Assembly (NCBI GenBank): GCA_002372855.1 | Contig: DFIZ01000033.1 | Location: 1-8,748 of the forward strand | Length of the DNA stretch: 8,748 nt | Reading direction: 5' to 3' | DNA from: Bacteroidales bacterium UBA3684 | Lineage (GTDB): Bacteria > Bacteroidota > Bacteroidia > Bacteroidales > P3 | Shown here: in pieces, positions 1-6,490 of the stretch | Numbering within the stretch: the first letter of the stretch is position 1 | Layout: each line of letters starts with the position of its first letter | The notes under the pieces: model-generated | Database searches by the model: none | Seen by the model: the letters and a program-made list of their open reading frames with translations, nothing else | Told to the model about the DNA's origin: nothing | Translations under genes and position numbers: made by a program

Positions 1-31
1 ATATAAGAAATGCCGAATTATGTACCTCTTC

Positions 32-53
32 GACCCCTATGGGACCCCTATTG
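32..53. repeat. 11-bp direct repeat at the 3' end of the DUF2147 gene
   Basis: GACCCCTATGG at 32-42 is followed at once by GACCCCTATTG at 43-53, two copies with one mismatch and no spacer. The second copy covers the stop codon of the DUF2147 gene (48-50). An inverted partner, GGGGTC at 58-63, could pair with GACCCC at 43-48 to make a short hairpin at the end of the transcript. No T-run follows on the minus strand, so I do not call it a terminator. It may be chance or a short slippage duplication. Confidence 0.4.
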
Positions 54-521
54 GGCAGGGGTCGGGGGGAGCTTGGTCCAGTAGACGGTTTCGGAGATGC
101 CGAAGAGGGAGCCTTTGAGGGCCAGGCGTCCGTCGGCGGCGAACCAAGCGACGAGTTTGGCGCGGATGCCGCGCTGGGGGTCGTAGATTTTGGTGTCGTC
201 CCAGCGGTGCTTCTTGGCGTTGTATTTGAGGCCGGAGAAGAGTACGATCTGGTCGGCGGGCCGGTTGCGGAGCGCTTTGTCGGGGTTCTTGGTGTCGAGG
301 ATCTTGTTGCCATTGGCGTCGCGGTCGTGCTCGAGCCAGACGACCTGGGCACGGTAGGTGCCGTTGGCGAGCTTGACGACGCGGGCGCGGAAGCGGTCGT
401 CGCCCTGCTTGCCGGAATAAGTGCCGACAATGTTGTCGGCACTGTTGTTCAGCGTGTTCTGTGCCATGGCCGGCAGGCAGAGGCCCACCAGCATGGCGAT
501 GGCTAAGAGGAGGCGTTTCAT
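48..521 (-). CDS. DUF2147 family exported protein
   Basis: A small secreted protein of 157 residues whose biochemical role is not known. Residues 1-20 form a signal peptide: a KR start, a hydrophobic core, and a likely cleavage site after AMA (residues 18-20). The mature part fits DUF2147 (Pfam PF09917): IVGTYSG near residues 31-37, where family members usually have a Gly-x-W/Y motif; then KLANGTYRAQVVWLE (50-64), NPDKALRNRP (79-88), and a closing region with W126 and LKGSLFGISETVYWTK (135-150), like the usual 'G..G....W.R' ending. The length is normal for the family, and the lack of a lipobox or membrane span suggests a soluble periplasmic protein. The start lies 5 nt after the yebC stop, so the two are almost certainly co-transcribed. 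There is no known functional link to YebC. The family assignment is firm and the function is unknown. Confidence 0.88.
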   Translation of the reverse strand: MKRLLLAIAMLVGLCLPAMAQNTLNNSADNIVGTYSGKQGDDRFRARVVKLANGTYRAQVVWLEHDRDANGNKILDTKNPDKALRNRPADQIVLFSGLKYNAKKHRWDDTKIYDPQRGIRAKLVAWFAADGRLALKGSLFGISETVYWTKLPPTPAQ

Positions 522-526
522 CTGCG

Positions 527-1237
527 TCAGGCCATGTTGTGGAAGACATTGACGACGTCGTCGTCGTTTTCGAGGCGTTCGATGAGGCCGTTGACGTCCT
601 CCTGCTCCTCTTCGGAGAGTTCGCGGACGGTGAGGGGTATGCGTTCGAACTTGAAGCTCTTGATTTCAAGACCCTTGTCCTCGAGGTACTTGGAGATGGG
701 GCCGTAGTTGGCGAAGTCGGCGTAGATGAGGATTTCGTCCTCGTCGCGGAAGACCTCGTCGATGTCGCAGTCGATGAGTTCGAGCTCCAGCTCGTCCATG
801 TCGATGCCGTCCTGCCAGGCGACGACGAAGGAGCACTTGCGCTCGAAGAGGAAGTCGTTCATGCCCATGGTGCCGAGCTCGCCCTTGCCGCGCACGAAGG
901 CGGCGCGGAGGTTGGCGACGGTGCGCGTGGGGTTGTCGGTGGCGGTTTCGACGACGATGGCCACACCGTGGGGGCCTTTGCCGTCGTAGACGACTTCTTT
1001 GTAGGCCGATTTGTCCTTCTCGGTGGCGCGCTTGATGGCGCGTTCGACGTTGTCCTTGGGCATGGACTCGCTCTTGGCGGTCTGCATGAGCAGACGCAGG
1101 CGGAGGTTGCTGCTGGGGTCGGGACCGCCGGCGATGACGGCAAGCTCGATTTCCTTGCCGATTTTGGTGAATGTGCGGGCCATGTGGCCCCAACGTTTCA
1201 GTTTTCTTGCTTTGCGATATTCAAATGCGCGACCCAT
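527..1237 (-). CDS. yebC: YebC/PmpR family protein (transcription/translation regulator)
   Basis: A 236-residue member of the YebC/PmpR family (TACO1 in mitochondria). Family members have been described as DNA-binding regulators and, more recently, as factors that help ribosomes through difficult sequences. Visible signatures are the N-terminal MGRAFEYRKARKLKRW, which is the Bacteroidota form of the canonical 'AGHSKW...R..K' start; FTKIGKEIELAVIAGGPDP (23-41); MPKDNVERAIKRA (59-71); VAIVVETATDNPTRTVANLR (92-111), the conserved 'E..TDN.NR....R' block; and LGTMGMNDFLFERK, the 'LG..GSV...F' block. The acidic C-terminal half matches the usual domain III. The length is typical. An alternative start at M19 would cut off the conserved N-terminus, so 1237 is preferred. 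The sequence before the start is A/T-rich with no close Shine-Dalgarno site, as is common in this phylum. Probably the first gene of a two-gene unit with the DUF2147 gene. Confidence 0.96.
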   Translation of the reverse strand: MGRAFEYRKARKLKRWGHMARTFTKIGKEIELAVIAGGPDPSSNLRLRLLMQTAKSESMPKDNVERAIKRATEKDKSAYKEVVYDGKGPHGVAIVVETATDNPTRTVANLRAAFVRGKGELGTMGMNDFLFERKCSFVVAWQDGIDMDELELELIDCDIDEVFRDEDEILIYADFANYGPISKYLEDKGLEIKSFKFERIPLTVRELSEEEQEDVNGLIERLENDDDVVNVFHNMA

Positions 1238-1253
1238 AATTAATTGTTTTTTG

Positions 1254-1312
1254 TCTCCCGCTGCGCGTCCATTCAGTTTCTTGATTTATGGATTTCCGCC
1301 GCAGGCGGGAGA
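1254..1312. repeat. Inverted repeats between the SulP gene and yebC
   Basis: The 84-bp gap between the SulP stop and the yebC start holds two nested inverted repeats. A compact hairpin, CCGCC-GCA-GGCGG, lies at 1296-1308. A wider pair, TCTCCCGC (1254-1261) and GCGGGAGA (1305-1312), has 8-bp arms 43 nt apart. In the minus-strand RNA the compact hairpin comes 13 nt after the SulP stop and could be a weak terminator, although only a short A/T-rich stretch follows, not a T-run. The two structures share bases and would exclude each other. No Bacteroidota -7 box (TAnnTTTG) for yebC is visible in the gap. Confidence 0.45.
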
Positions 1313-1321
1313 TGATTGTTG

Positions 1322-3016
1322 TTATTTATTGATTTGTTTTTTCAGGTATTCTGTGCAGTCTTCGAAGGTTTTGAAGGTGTGGTCTTCGGGAACGACGCCG
1401 GGGATGACCTTGTGGGTGGTCAGCATGTAGAGGGGCTGCGGCTGGATGATGGTCATGAGGACCTGGGTGCCGTTGGCCTGGATTTCCTTGATGGCTTCCT
1501 CCATGGCGTAGAGGCCGCTCTGGTCCATGAAGGAGACGAGGCGCATGCGGATGATGACGATTTTGGCGTCGGCGGGGACGGTGGCCATGACCTCCTTGAA
1601 TTTGTTGATGGTGCCGAAGAAGATGGGACCGTTGAGGCGCTGGACGTAGATTTTGTGCGCCACGGTGTCGGGCATACCGTGCTCGTCGTCCCAGGGGCTT
1701 TCTTTGTCGAAGTTGGTGAGTTCCTGGCTGCTGTAGCCGCCCTCGACGAGGTCGGAGGCACGCTTCATGAAGAGCACGCAGGCGATGACCATGCCGATGC
1801 CGACGGCGGTGAGGAGGTCGACAAAGACGGTGACGAGGAAGACCACGATGAGCACCACGGCGTCGGCGCGCGGTATCTTGGGCAGGTCCTTGAAGCCTTT
1901 GAAGTCGATGATGCCCCAGCCGACGGTGATGAGGATACCGGCGAGGACCGACAGCGGAACATACTGGACCACAGAGCCGAGGCCGAGCATGATGGCCAGC
2001 AGCAGCAGGGCGTGCACCATGCCGGAGAGCTGGGTGCGGCCGCCGCTCTTGACGTTGACCACGGTGCGCATGGTGGCGCCGGCACCGGGGAGTCCGCAGA
2101 AGAGGCCGGCGACGGCGTTGCCTATGCCCTGCCCTATGAGTTCGCGGTTGGAGTTGTGTTTGGTCTTGGTGATGTTGTCGGCCACGACGGAGGTGAGAAG
2201 GGTGTCGATGGAGCCGAGGCCGGCCAGCGTGAGGCCGGGGATGATGGCGGCGACGAGGACGGTGCCCCAGTTGATGCCGGAAAGGGCAATCTGGTCGTGC
2301 AGGAAGAAGGGCTTGGGCAGACCCGAGGGGATGGCGCCGATGGTGGCCACGCCGTCCATGTCGATGAACAGCGAGACGACCGTCATTACGATAAGGGCCA
2401 CCAGGGTGGAGGGCACCTTCTTGGTGAGCAGGGGGAAGAGGTAGATGATGGCCACGGTGCCGATGCCGAGGAGCAACGCAGTGAGCGAGGTGTGGGAGAA
2501 GGCCGCGGGCAGGCCGGCGAGCTGGTCGATCATGGAGCCGCTGCCGTTCTGGCCCACAAGGGGATAGAGCTGCTGCAGGATGATGATGACGCCGATGCCG
2601 CTCATGAAGCCGCTGAGTACAGGGTAAGGGATGTAGCGTACATATTTGCCAATCTTGATGACTCCGAAGAGAATCTGGAAAAGGCCGCAGAAGATGGCCG
2701 CCAGGGCCATGGAGATGAGCACCTCGGAGATGCTGCCGCCCGAGGAGGCCCAGGCGCCGGAGACGAGGGTGGCCGTGATGACGGTCATGGGACCCGTGGG
2801 GCCGGAGATTTGGCTGTGGGTGCCGCCGAAGAGGGCGGCGAAGAAGCCCAGGAGCATGGCGCCGGTGAGGCCCACGTAGGCACCCATGGAGGCGGCGTCG
2901 GGGGAGGCTACGCCGCTGAAAGCCTGTATGCCGAAGGCCAGGGCCAGGGGCAATGCGACGATGCCGGCGGTAACGCCGCCGAAGAGGTCGCCTTTGATGT
3001 TGCTGAAGAGGTTCAT
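1322..3016 (-). CDS. SulP family inorganic anion transporter with STAS domain
   Basis: A 564-residue inner-membrane transporter of the SulP/SLC26 family, which moves sulfate, bicarbonate or other anions; the substrate cannot be told from sequence alone. The family N-terminus is clear: LFGGVTAGIVALPLALAFGI (11-30), then SGPTGPMTV (71-79), the conserved anion-path segment. Many hydrophobic spans follow up to about residue 417. The block TSVVADNITKTKHNSNREL (275-293) continuing to GQGIGN is the classic SulP 'D......r...n.El.gqG..N' motif. A cytoplasmic STAS domain covers about 453-560 and includes VSFMDQSGLYAM (494-505), the usual phosphorylatable/anti-sigma-antagonist-like loop with D498 and S500. 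The length and two-domain layout are normal. The ATG at 3016 sits only 4 nt from a run of heptamer repeats, and there is no Shine-Dalgarno site. The gene follows the PAP2 gene by 51 nt and may share its transcript. Confidence 0.96.
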   Translation of the reverse strand: MNLFSNIKGDLFGGVTAGIVALPLALAFGIQAFSGVASPDAASMGAYVGLTGAMLLGFFAALFGGTHSQISGPTGPMTVITATLVSGAWASSGGSISEVLISMALAAIFCGLFQILFGVIKIGKYVRYIPYPVLSGFMSGIGVIIILQQLYPLVGQNGSGSMIDQLAGLPAAFSHTSLTALLLGIGTVAIIYLFPLLTKKVPSTLVALIVMTVVSLFIDMDGVATIGAIPSGLPKPFFLHDQIALSGINWGTVLVAAIIPGLTLAGLGSIDTLLTSVVADNITKTKHNSNRELIGQGIGNAVAGLFCGLPGAGATMRTVVNVKSGGRTQLSGMVHALLLLAIMLGLGSVVQYVPLSVLAGILITVGWGIIDFKGFKDLPKIPRADAVVLIVVFLVTVFVDLLTAVGIGMVIACVLFMKRASDLVEGGYSSQELTNFDKESPWDDEHGMPDTVAHKIYVQRLNGPIFFGTINKFKEVMATVPADAKIVIIRMRLVSFMDQSGLYAMEEAIKEIQANGTQVLMTIIQPQPLYMLTTHKVIPGVVPEDHTFKTFEDCTEYLKKQINK

Positions 3017-3020
3017 TCTT

Positions 3021-3062
3021 AAGGTTTAAGGTTTAAGGTTTAAGGTTTATCGTTTAAAGGTT
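3021..3062. repeat. Heptamer tandem repeat (AAGGTTT)n before the SulP gene
   Basis: Four perfect tandem copies of AAGGTTT cover 3021-3048, followed by a degenerate unit (ATCGTTT, 3049-3055) and a further partial one (AAAGGTT, 3056-3062). On the coding (minus) strand this reads as repeated AAACCTT ending 4 nt before the SulP start codon. It fills nearly the whole 51-bp gap between the PAP2 and SulP genes. Repeats of this kind can change copy number by polymerase slippage. Confidence 0.9.
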
Positions 3063-3067
3063 ATTTT

Positions 3068-3706
3068 TTAATCGAGGGTCCAATAGACGAGGGATACGGA
3101 GAGGATGCCCAGTCCGGCACCAGCCAGGACGTCGCCGGCCCAGTGGCGGTTGTTGTAGATGCGCATGAGGCCCACGAGGGTGGCCACGGCATAGCCCGCG
3201 ACGGCTATCCAAGGGTACTCCTTGCCGTATTCGCGGCGCAGGATTTCGGCTCCGGTGAAGGCGAAGAAAGTGTGACCGGAGGGGAAACTGTTGCGGGTGG
3301 AGTTGTCGGGGCGGAGATGGGCGAAGCCGTACTTGCCGGCGTTGAGCCATCCGGCGCCGAGGAGGTAGCTGGCCCCTTCGAGCTGCGCCAGCTTCCAGAA
3401 GCTGTGTCGGCCCTTGATGCCGCAGAGCGTCAGCACGGCGGGCGTCAGCGCGGGCAGGTATTGGATATAATCGTCGACATGGATTTTCGGCAGGTCATGG
3501 TACATCACCTCGTCGCGCAGGGTCACAGCCAGATTGTTTATATCGGGCTGGAAGGCCAGCAGGCCGCCCATGCCGATCAGGGAGGCACCAGTGATGGAAG
3601 GGCCAAGGTATTTGCGCACCGGCAACGACCCATGGATGATGGTATCGTTCTGGGCCTGAAGGGTCACAGGGGCAAGCAGGAGGAGTATGGCCAGGAGGTA
3701 TCTCAT
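3068..3706 (-). CDS. PAP2-family lipid/polyprenyl phosphatase
   Basis: A 212-residue membrane phosphatase of the PAP2 (type 2 phosphatidic acid phosphatase) superfamily. The tripartite active-site signature is present: K125-x6-R132-P133, then P142-S-G-H145, then R182-x5-H188-x3-D192. The third motif reads MR where most members have SR, but the catalytic Arg and His are kept. The N-terminus (MRYLLAILLLLAPVTLQAQ) looks like a cleavable signal peptide, as in many Bacteroidota PAP2 proteins. The active site should face the periplasm. Possible substrates are lipid A phosphate, undecaprenyl diphosphate or phosphatidate/phosphatidylglycerol phosphate; the sequence does not choose between them. A longer open frame extends upstream to 4273 but runs through comB in another frame. 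I place the start at 3706, where ATGA overlaps the comB stop, giving tight translational coupling and a proper signal peptide. Confidence 0.94.
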   Translation of the reverse strand: MRYLLAILLLLAPVTLQAQNDTIIHGSLPVRKYLGPSITGASLIGMGGLLAFQPDINNLAVTLRDEVMYHDLPKIHVDDYIQYLPALTPAVLTLCGIKGRHSFWKLAQLEGASYLLGAGWLNAGKYGFAHLRPDNSTRNSFPSGHTFFAFTGAEILRREYGKEYPWIAVAGYAVATLVGLMRIYNNRHWAGDVLAGAGLGILSVSLVYWTLD

Positions 3707-4398
3707 AGGGTGAGTCGTCCGTTGGAAAGCATGGGAACCACGGGGCAGGTATCCATTTTGAAAGCAAAGCGCACATCCTCCTCGGCGCCGAGGCCATAGA
3801 GGCGGTGGACATGGGTGGCGTTGGCGCAATAGGCGAAGGGGTCGGCCTTGGCCTGCTGCCAGAGGGCGAGGGCCATGGCGGCGGCGTCGCCGTGGGGCGT
3901 GGCATGGCAACGCTCGATGATGGCGCCGGCCACGAGGGTGTCCTCGATGCAGAAGTCGTTCTTCCATCCGCTGCAGAGCAGAACCACGTCGCGGTTCTCC
4001 CGTTCGAGGCGTTGGCACAGCGCCGTGAGGTTGGCGAAGCAACCCACAAGGGTCAGTGCAGCATCGGCGGCGCGGACGATGGACACCGTGCCGTTGGTGG
4101 TGCTGTAGGCTAGGCGCACACCACTCATGTCGTGGCGAAGGTATTCCGTTGGCGAGTTGCCGTACTCGGCATCGCCCACCTTGCTGCCGTTGCGCTCGGC
4201 AGCGAGGAGGTAGCCCATCTGGCGGTAGGCGGGCAGCTTGTCGAGGCTGTCGAGCGGCACCACAATGCTGCATCCGGCCTGGAAGGCGGCGCAGACAGCC
4301 GTGGTGGCTCTCAGCAGGTCGATGGCCACAGAAACATGGTTCTCGGTGATGGTGCGATAGGGATAGAGGGCCGGAGAGAGGGAGACTTCGATGTTCAT
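3703..4398 (-). CDS. comB: ComB-like 2-phosphosulfolactate phosphatase
   Basis: A 231-residue protein of the ComB family (Mg-dependent acid phosphatase that converts 2-phospho-3-sulfolactate to 3-sulfolactate, the second step of the archaeal coenzyme M pathway). Family landmarks are in order: VAIDLLRATT (24-33), matching the 'VVIDVLRATT' block; LAAERNG (65-71); AEYGNSPTEY (77-86); STTNGT (99-104); LLCSGWKNDFCIEDTLVAGAIIER (140-163), matching 'lcaG......EDv..AG.iv..l'; and a C-terminal LYGLGAEEDVRFAFKMD. Length is typical and the protein is cytosolic. Bacteroidota are not known to make coenzyme M, and no comA- or comC-like gene is in the window, so the true substrate here is uncertain. It starts 8 nt after the preceding lipoprotein gene and overlaps the PAP2 gene by 4 nt, so it is in the middle of a co-transcribed run. 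Confidence 0.93.
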   Translation of the reverse strand: MNIEVSLSPALYPYRTITENHVSVAIDLLRATTAVCAAFQAGCSIVVPLDSLDKLPAYRQMGYLLAAERNGSKVGDAEYGNSPTEYLRHDMSGVRLAYSTTNGTVSIVRAADAALTLVGCFANLTALCQRLERENRDVVLLCSGWKNDFCIEDTLVAGAIIERCHATPHGDAAAMALALWQQAKADPFAYCANATHVHRLYGLGAEEDVRFAFKMDTCPVVPMLSNGRLTL

Positions 4399-4406
4399 GG
4401 TCTGGA

Positions 4407-5168
4407 TCAGTCGGTGAGTTCGGTCTGCTTCATCTCGACAGTGCCGTCGGGATATATCTGAAGATTGAAATATTCGGGATGGGAACGGATGTATCGTTCG
4501 GTGCGGTGCTCACGGGCACGTTTGCCGGAAGGCAAATCCTTGAGGACATACTTGTTGAGGGTCTCCACCAGGCGGCAGCGCTGAGCGGTCTCCAGGTCGC
4601 AGCCGTACTTCTCGGCAAAGGCCTGGTCCTCCACCAGGGGCTTGGGGTTGCCCTTGAAGTCGGTGGCAAGGATTTTGCGCGCCGTGACCGAGACGTGGAG
4701 CAACTCGTTGTTGCTGCGTGCCGAACGGAGGACATACTCCGCCTCGACGGTCCAGCTGTTGCTGGTGCTGCTCCATCCGTGGATGGTGATGAAGAGCACG
4801 GCGTCGATGCCCAGCTGGGTGTAATAGTCGGTGATGTCGTCGTTGCGCAGTTGTTTGCCGGTGCGCCATTCGGTGGCGGCAATCTGGGCCGACGCCAAGG
4901 GGCCGGGGACATAATAGCCGTTGTACACCAGCGGGTCGGAAGCAGTGAGGAAGAGCTGCTTGGAGGCAATGTTGAGCGAGAGGTTGAGGAGCGAATCCTC
5001 GGTGGTGCGCAGGGCATGACGCAACGACAGGTCGTTGAGCGGCGCCACATAGATCACCGACGGGCGCTCGTTGTATATCTCGCTGTAGTGTTCGAGTTTC
5101 TTTTCGCTCTTGCACGACGCCATGAATGCCACGGCCAACAACATAAGGAAAGCGGTCTTAGTCTTCAT
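4407..5168 (-). CDS. DUF799 / GNA1162-like putative lipoprotein
   Basis: A 253-residue lipoprotein. The signal peptide MKTKTAFLMLLAVAFMASC ends in a lipobox with the acylated Cys at residue 19. The mature part resembles DUF799 (Neisseria GNA1162 type): PSVIYVAPLNDLSLR (36-50), like the 'P.sIlvlPP.N.S' strand; LVYNGYYVPGPLASAQ (80-95), like 'l.e.GYYvfPv'; and LGIDAVLFITIHGWSS (119-134), matching the conserved 'lGaDavLy..I..W'. In other bacteria this family is encoded next to a CsgG-like pore protein and a DUF4810 lipoprotein and is thought to act with them at the outer membrane. Here the DUF4810-like gene ends only 3 nt upstream, which supports the pairing. About 70 residues after the core are basic and polar, with no motif I recognise. 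No enzyme function is claimed. Confidence 0.82.
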   Translation of the reverse strand: MKTKTAFLMLLAVAFMASCKSEKKLEHYSEIYNERPSVIYVAPLNDLSLRHALRTTEDSLLNLSLNIASKQLFLTASDPLVYNGYYVPGPLASAQIAATEWRTGKQLRNDDITDYYTQLGIDAVLFITIHGWSSTSNSWTVEAEYVLRSARSNNELLHVSVTARKILATDFKGNPKPLVEDQAFAEKYGCDLETAQRCRLVETLNKYVLKDLPSGKRAREHRTERYIRSHPEYFNLQIYPDGTVEMKQTELTD

Positions 5169-5171
5169 GGC

Positions 5172-6023
5172 TCATTTCTTGTTTTTCTTTTCGGCCTCGC
5201 GGGCGGCTTTCTGTGCTTCGCGTTCCTGGCGGCGCTGCTCGGCACGTTCCTTGTTCTGCCTCTCACGCTCCTCGCGCTCGAGTTTGCGGGCTTTTTCCTT
5301 TTCTTTCTTGGCCTGCTCGCGCGCCAGCTTCTCCTGCTTGCGGGCATCCTTGACGGCTTGCTTGGCGGCGGCTATCGAGTCGGCGACAAACTTCTTGCGC
5401 TCTGCCTCGGCAGCCTGTTGCTGCTCCAGCAACTCGCGTTTCTCCTTGGCCGTGAGTTCCACAGGATAGGCCACCGAATCGACGGGGGTCTGGAGGCTGA
5501 TCCAAAGGGTGTCGGTGCTGTCGATGACCGGTGCCACATAGGGCAGCGGCCTCAGGGCGGCGAGGGAGTCGTAGGCCCACCCTGCCAGCTGGGCAAGGTT
5601 GGCGGTGTCGCGGGCCGACGCCAGCGTGTCCGCGAGCATGTCGGGCATCAGCTTCTGCTTGATGCGCTGCACCATGCCGCGGCTTTCGGGGAAAGCTTTC
5701 ACCTCGGCGTTAAGCATGCGGCAGGCCGTCCCCTTGTGTCCCATCAGGGCCAGGGTGACACCGTACTCGGCATACATGCCGGGATGGAGCGTGTCGGCCT
5801 TGACGGCGGCATTGAGGGTCTCGGCGTAGGCGGTGGACAGCGCGTGCAGGCCGCCGTAGGTGGGATAGGTCTGATAGCTCAGCACCTCGGCCCTCGGCAC
5901 TCCCACATACGTGCCCGAACAGGCGGTCAGCAAACCGAAAACTGAAAACTGGAAAACGAAAAGCATGACGCACACAACAATGCGCCACATTCCTTTGCTT
6001 CTATAGTCTTTTTTCAATTTCAT
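5172..6023 (-). CDS. DUF4810-like lipoprotein with long charged C-terminal tail
   Basis: A 283-residue putative lipoprotein. A signal peptide (hydrophobic core about 14-34) ends in LLTAC, with the acylated Cys at 35. Residues 48-127 resemble DUF4810: SYQTYPTYGGLH, then LHPGMYAEYGVTLALMG (79-95) and NAEVKAFPESRGMVQRI (105-121), like the family's 'pG.hA.lG.l....G....A...f..Ek..FPES..fm..l'. After a linker (130-190), the last ~95 residues are almost all Lys, Glu, Arg, Ala and Gln, predicted as a long charged helix or coiled coil. DUF4810 proteins are normally only about 120 residues, so this tail is unusual. An alternative start at M12 also gives a good signal peptide; 6023 is chosen as the longest frame. 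The partner lipoprotein gene follows by 3 nt. Upstream lies rnpB, not the csgG-like gene often found there. Confidence 0.75.
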   Translation of the reverse strand: MKLKKDYRSKGMWRIVVCVMLFVFQFSVFGLLTACSGTYVGVPRAEVLSYQTYPTYGGLHALSTAYAETLNAAVKADTLHPGMYAEYGVTLALMGHKGTACRMLNAEVKAFPESRGMVQRIKQKLMPDMLADTLASARDTANLAQLAGWAYDSLAALRPLPYVAPVIDSTDTLWISLQTPVDSVAYPVELTAKEKRELLEQQQAAEAERKKFVADSIAAAKQAVKDARKQEKLAREQAKKEKEKARKLEREERERQNKERAEQRRQEREAQKAAREAEKKNKK

Positions 6024-6040
6024 TTCATTTTTCAGTTTTC
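5937..6040. repeat. 12-nt inverted repeat around the start of the DUF4810-like gene
   Basis: GAAAACTGAAAA at 5937-5948 and its exact reverse complement TTTTCAGTTTTC at 6029-6040 flank the start codon (6021-6023). In the mRNA the 5' arm lies just upstream of the start and the 3' arm lies in the signal-peptide code. The left arm is part of a GAAAACT heptamer repeated twice (5937-5950), followed by a variant unit. Low-complexity A/T sequence makes chance pairing plausible. Confidence 0.5.
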
Positions 6041-6058
6041 AGCTTTCAATTCAAAAAT

Positions 6059-6441
6059 AGCCAGGGCCTGTAAGCCGGGTTCTGTCACCCTTGCGGGCTT
6101 CTATCATCAATCTGGGGCCGCCGTCGCCGACGGTCTCTATCGACCTACCCTCCGACAACAGCCTTGCGGCTTTTCGGGCGAGCCAGCCCGAGACATTTGC
6201 CGGTTTACTTGGTCTTTCAGCCCATGAGGCTTGCCATCGCGCCCGTCGCCGGGACGTGTCGTGGGCTCTTACCCCGCGTTTTCACCCTTACCCTTTCGGG
6301 CGGTTTCTTTTCTGTGGCGCTCTCTGTCGGCACGACCTTGGGGTGCTGTGCCGCCTTCCCGTTAGGAAGCATGGTGGCTCGCGCTGCCCGGACTTTCCTC
6401 TCGGCAACTGGGGTGCCGAGCGATAGAACAGCCCTTGCTAT
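6059..6441 (-). ncRNA. rnpB: RNase P RNA (bacterial class A-like)
   Basis: The catalytic RNA of ribonuclease P, which trims the 5' leader of tRNA precursors. On the minus strand the conserved 5' block GAGGAAAGTCCGGGC is at 6386-6400, and the conserved 3' block AGAACCCGGCTTACAGGCC is at 6065-6083. These two blocks are the diagnostic ends of the core (P4/CR-I and CR-V). Between them GGGTAAGAGCCCAC and GGAGGGTAGGTCGATAGA-like segments match other conserved stretches. The outer helix P1 pairs AGCAAGGGCTGT at the 5' end with ACAGGCCCTGGCT at the 3' end, allowing one mismatch and one bulge, which sets the ends near 6439 and 6059. A short T-rich stretch (ATTTTTG) follows the 3' end. A Bacteroidota promoter lies just upstream. 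Open frames crossing this region are not genes. Confidence 0.96.
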
Positions 6442-6447
6442 TTCGGG

Positions 6448-6457
6448 TGCAAAGATA
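6448..6457 (-). promoter_or_regulatory. Bacteroidota -7 box for rnpB
   Basis: The minus strand reads TATCTTTGCA here, an exact match to the TAnnTTTG element bound by the primary sigma factor of Bacteroidota. It lies about 10 nt before the predicted 5' end of the RNase P RNA, as expected. A clear -33 TTTG element is not seen; the upstream sequence is A/T-rich. Confidence 0.82.
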
Positions 6458-6490
6458 CGCATAATTTTTGAATTACATGCGAGGACATAT

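Noticed and set aside
461..1243. A 260-codon plus-strand open frame opposite yebC
   Set aside because: It is a compositional shadow of yebC, rich in Val, Asp, Gly and Glu, with no motif.
1316..3022. A 568-codon open frame on the plus strand, opposite the SulP gene
   Set aside because: It is antisense to a clearly recognised transporter, its product is an implausible mix of Gly, Asp, Glu and His, and such long frames arise from third-position GC bias in GC-rich genes.
3021..3062. Telomere-like repeat or CRISPR-like array
   Set aside because: The units are 7-bp direct tandem copies without spacers, and the sequence is internal and bacterial; it is a simple repeat.
3707..4273. An upstream extension of the PAP2 reading frame giving a 401-residue protein
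   Set aside because: The extension lies within comB in a different frame, is Arg/Pro-rich and motif-free, and would bury the signal peptide that begins at 3706.
4479..5945. A 488-codon open frame on the plus strand, opposite the two lipoprotein genes
   Set aside because: It runs antisense across two genes with good signal peptides and family matches, and its Leu/Gly-rich product resembles nothing I recognise.
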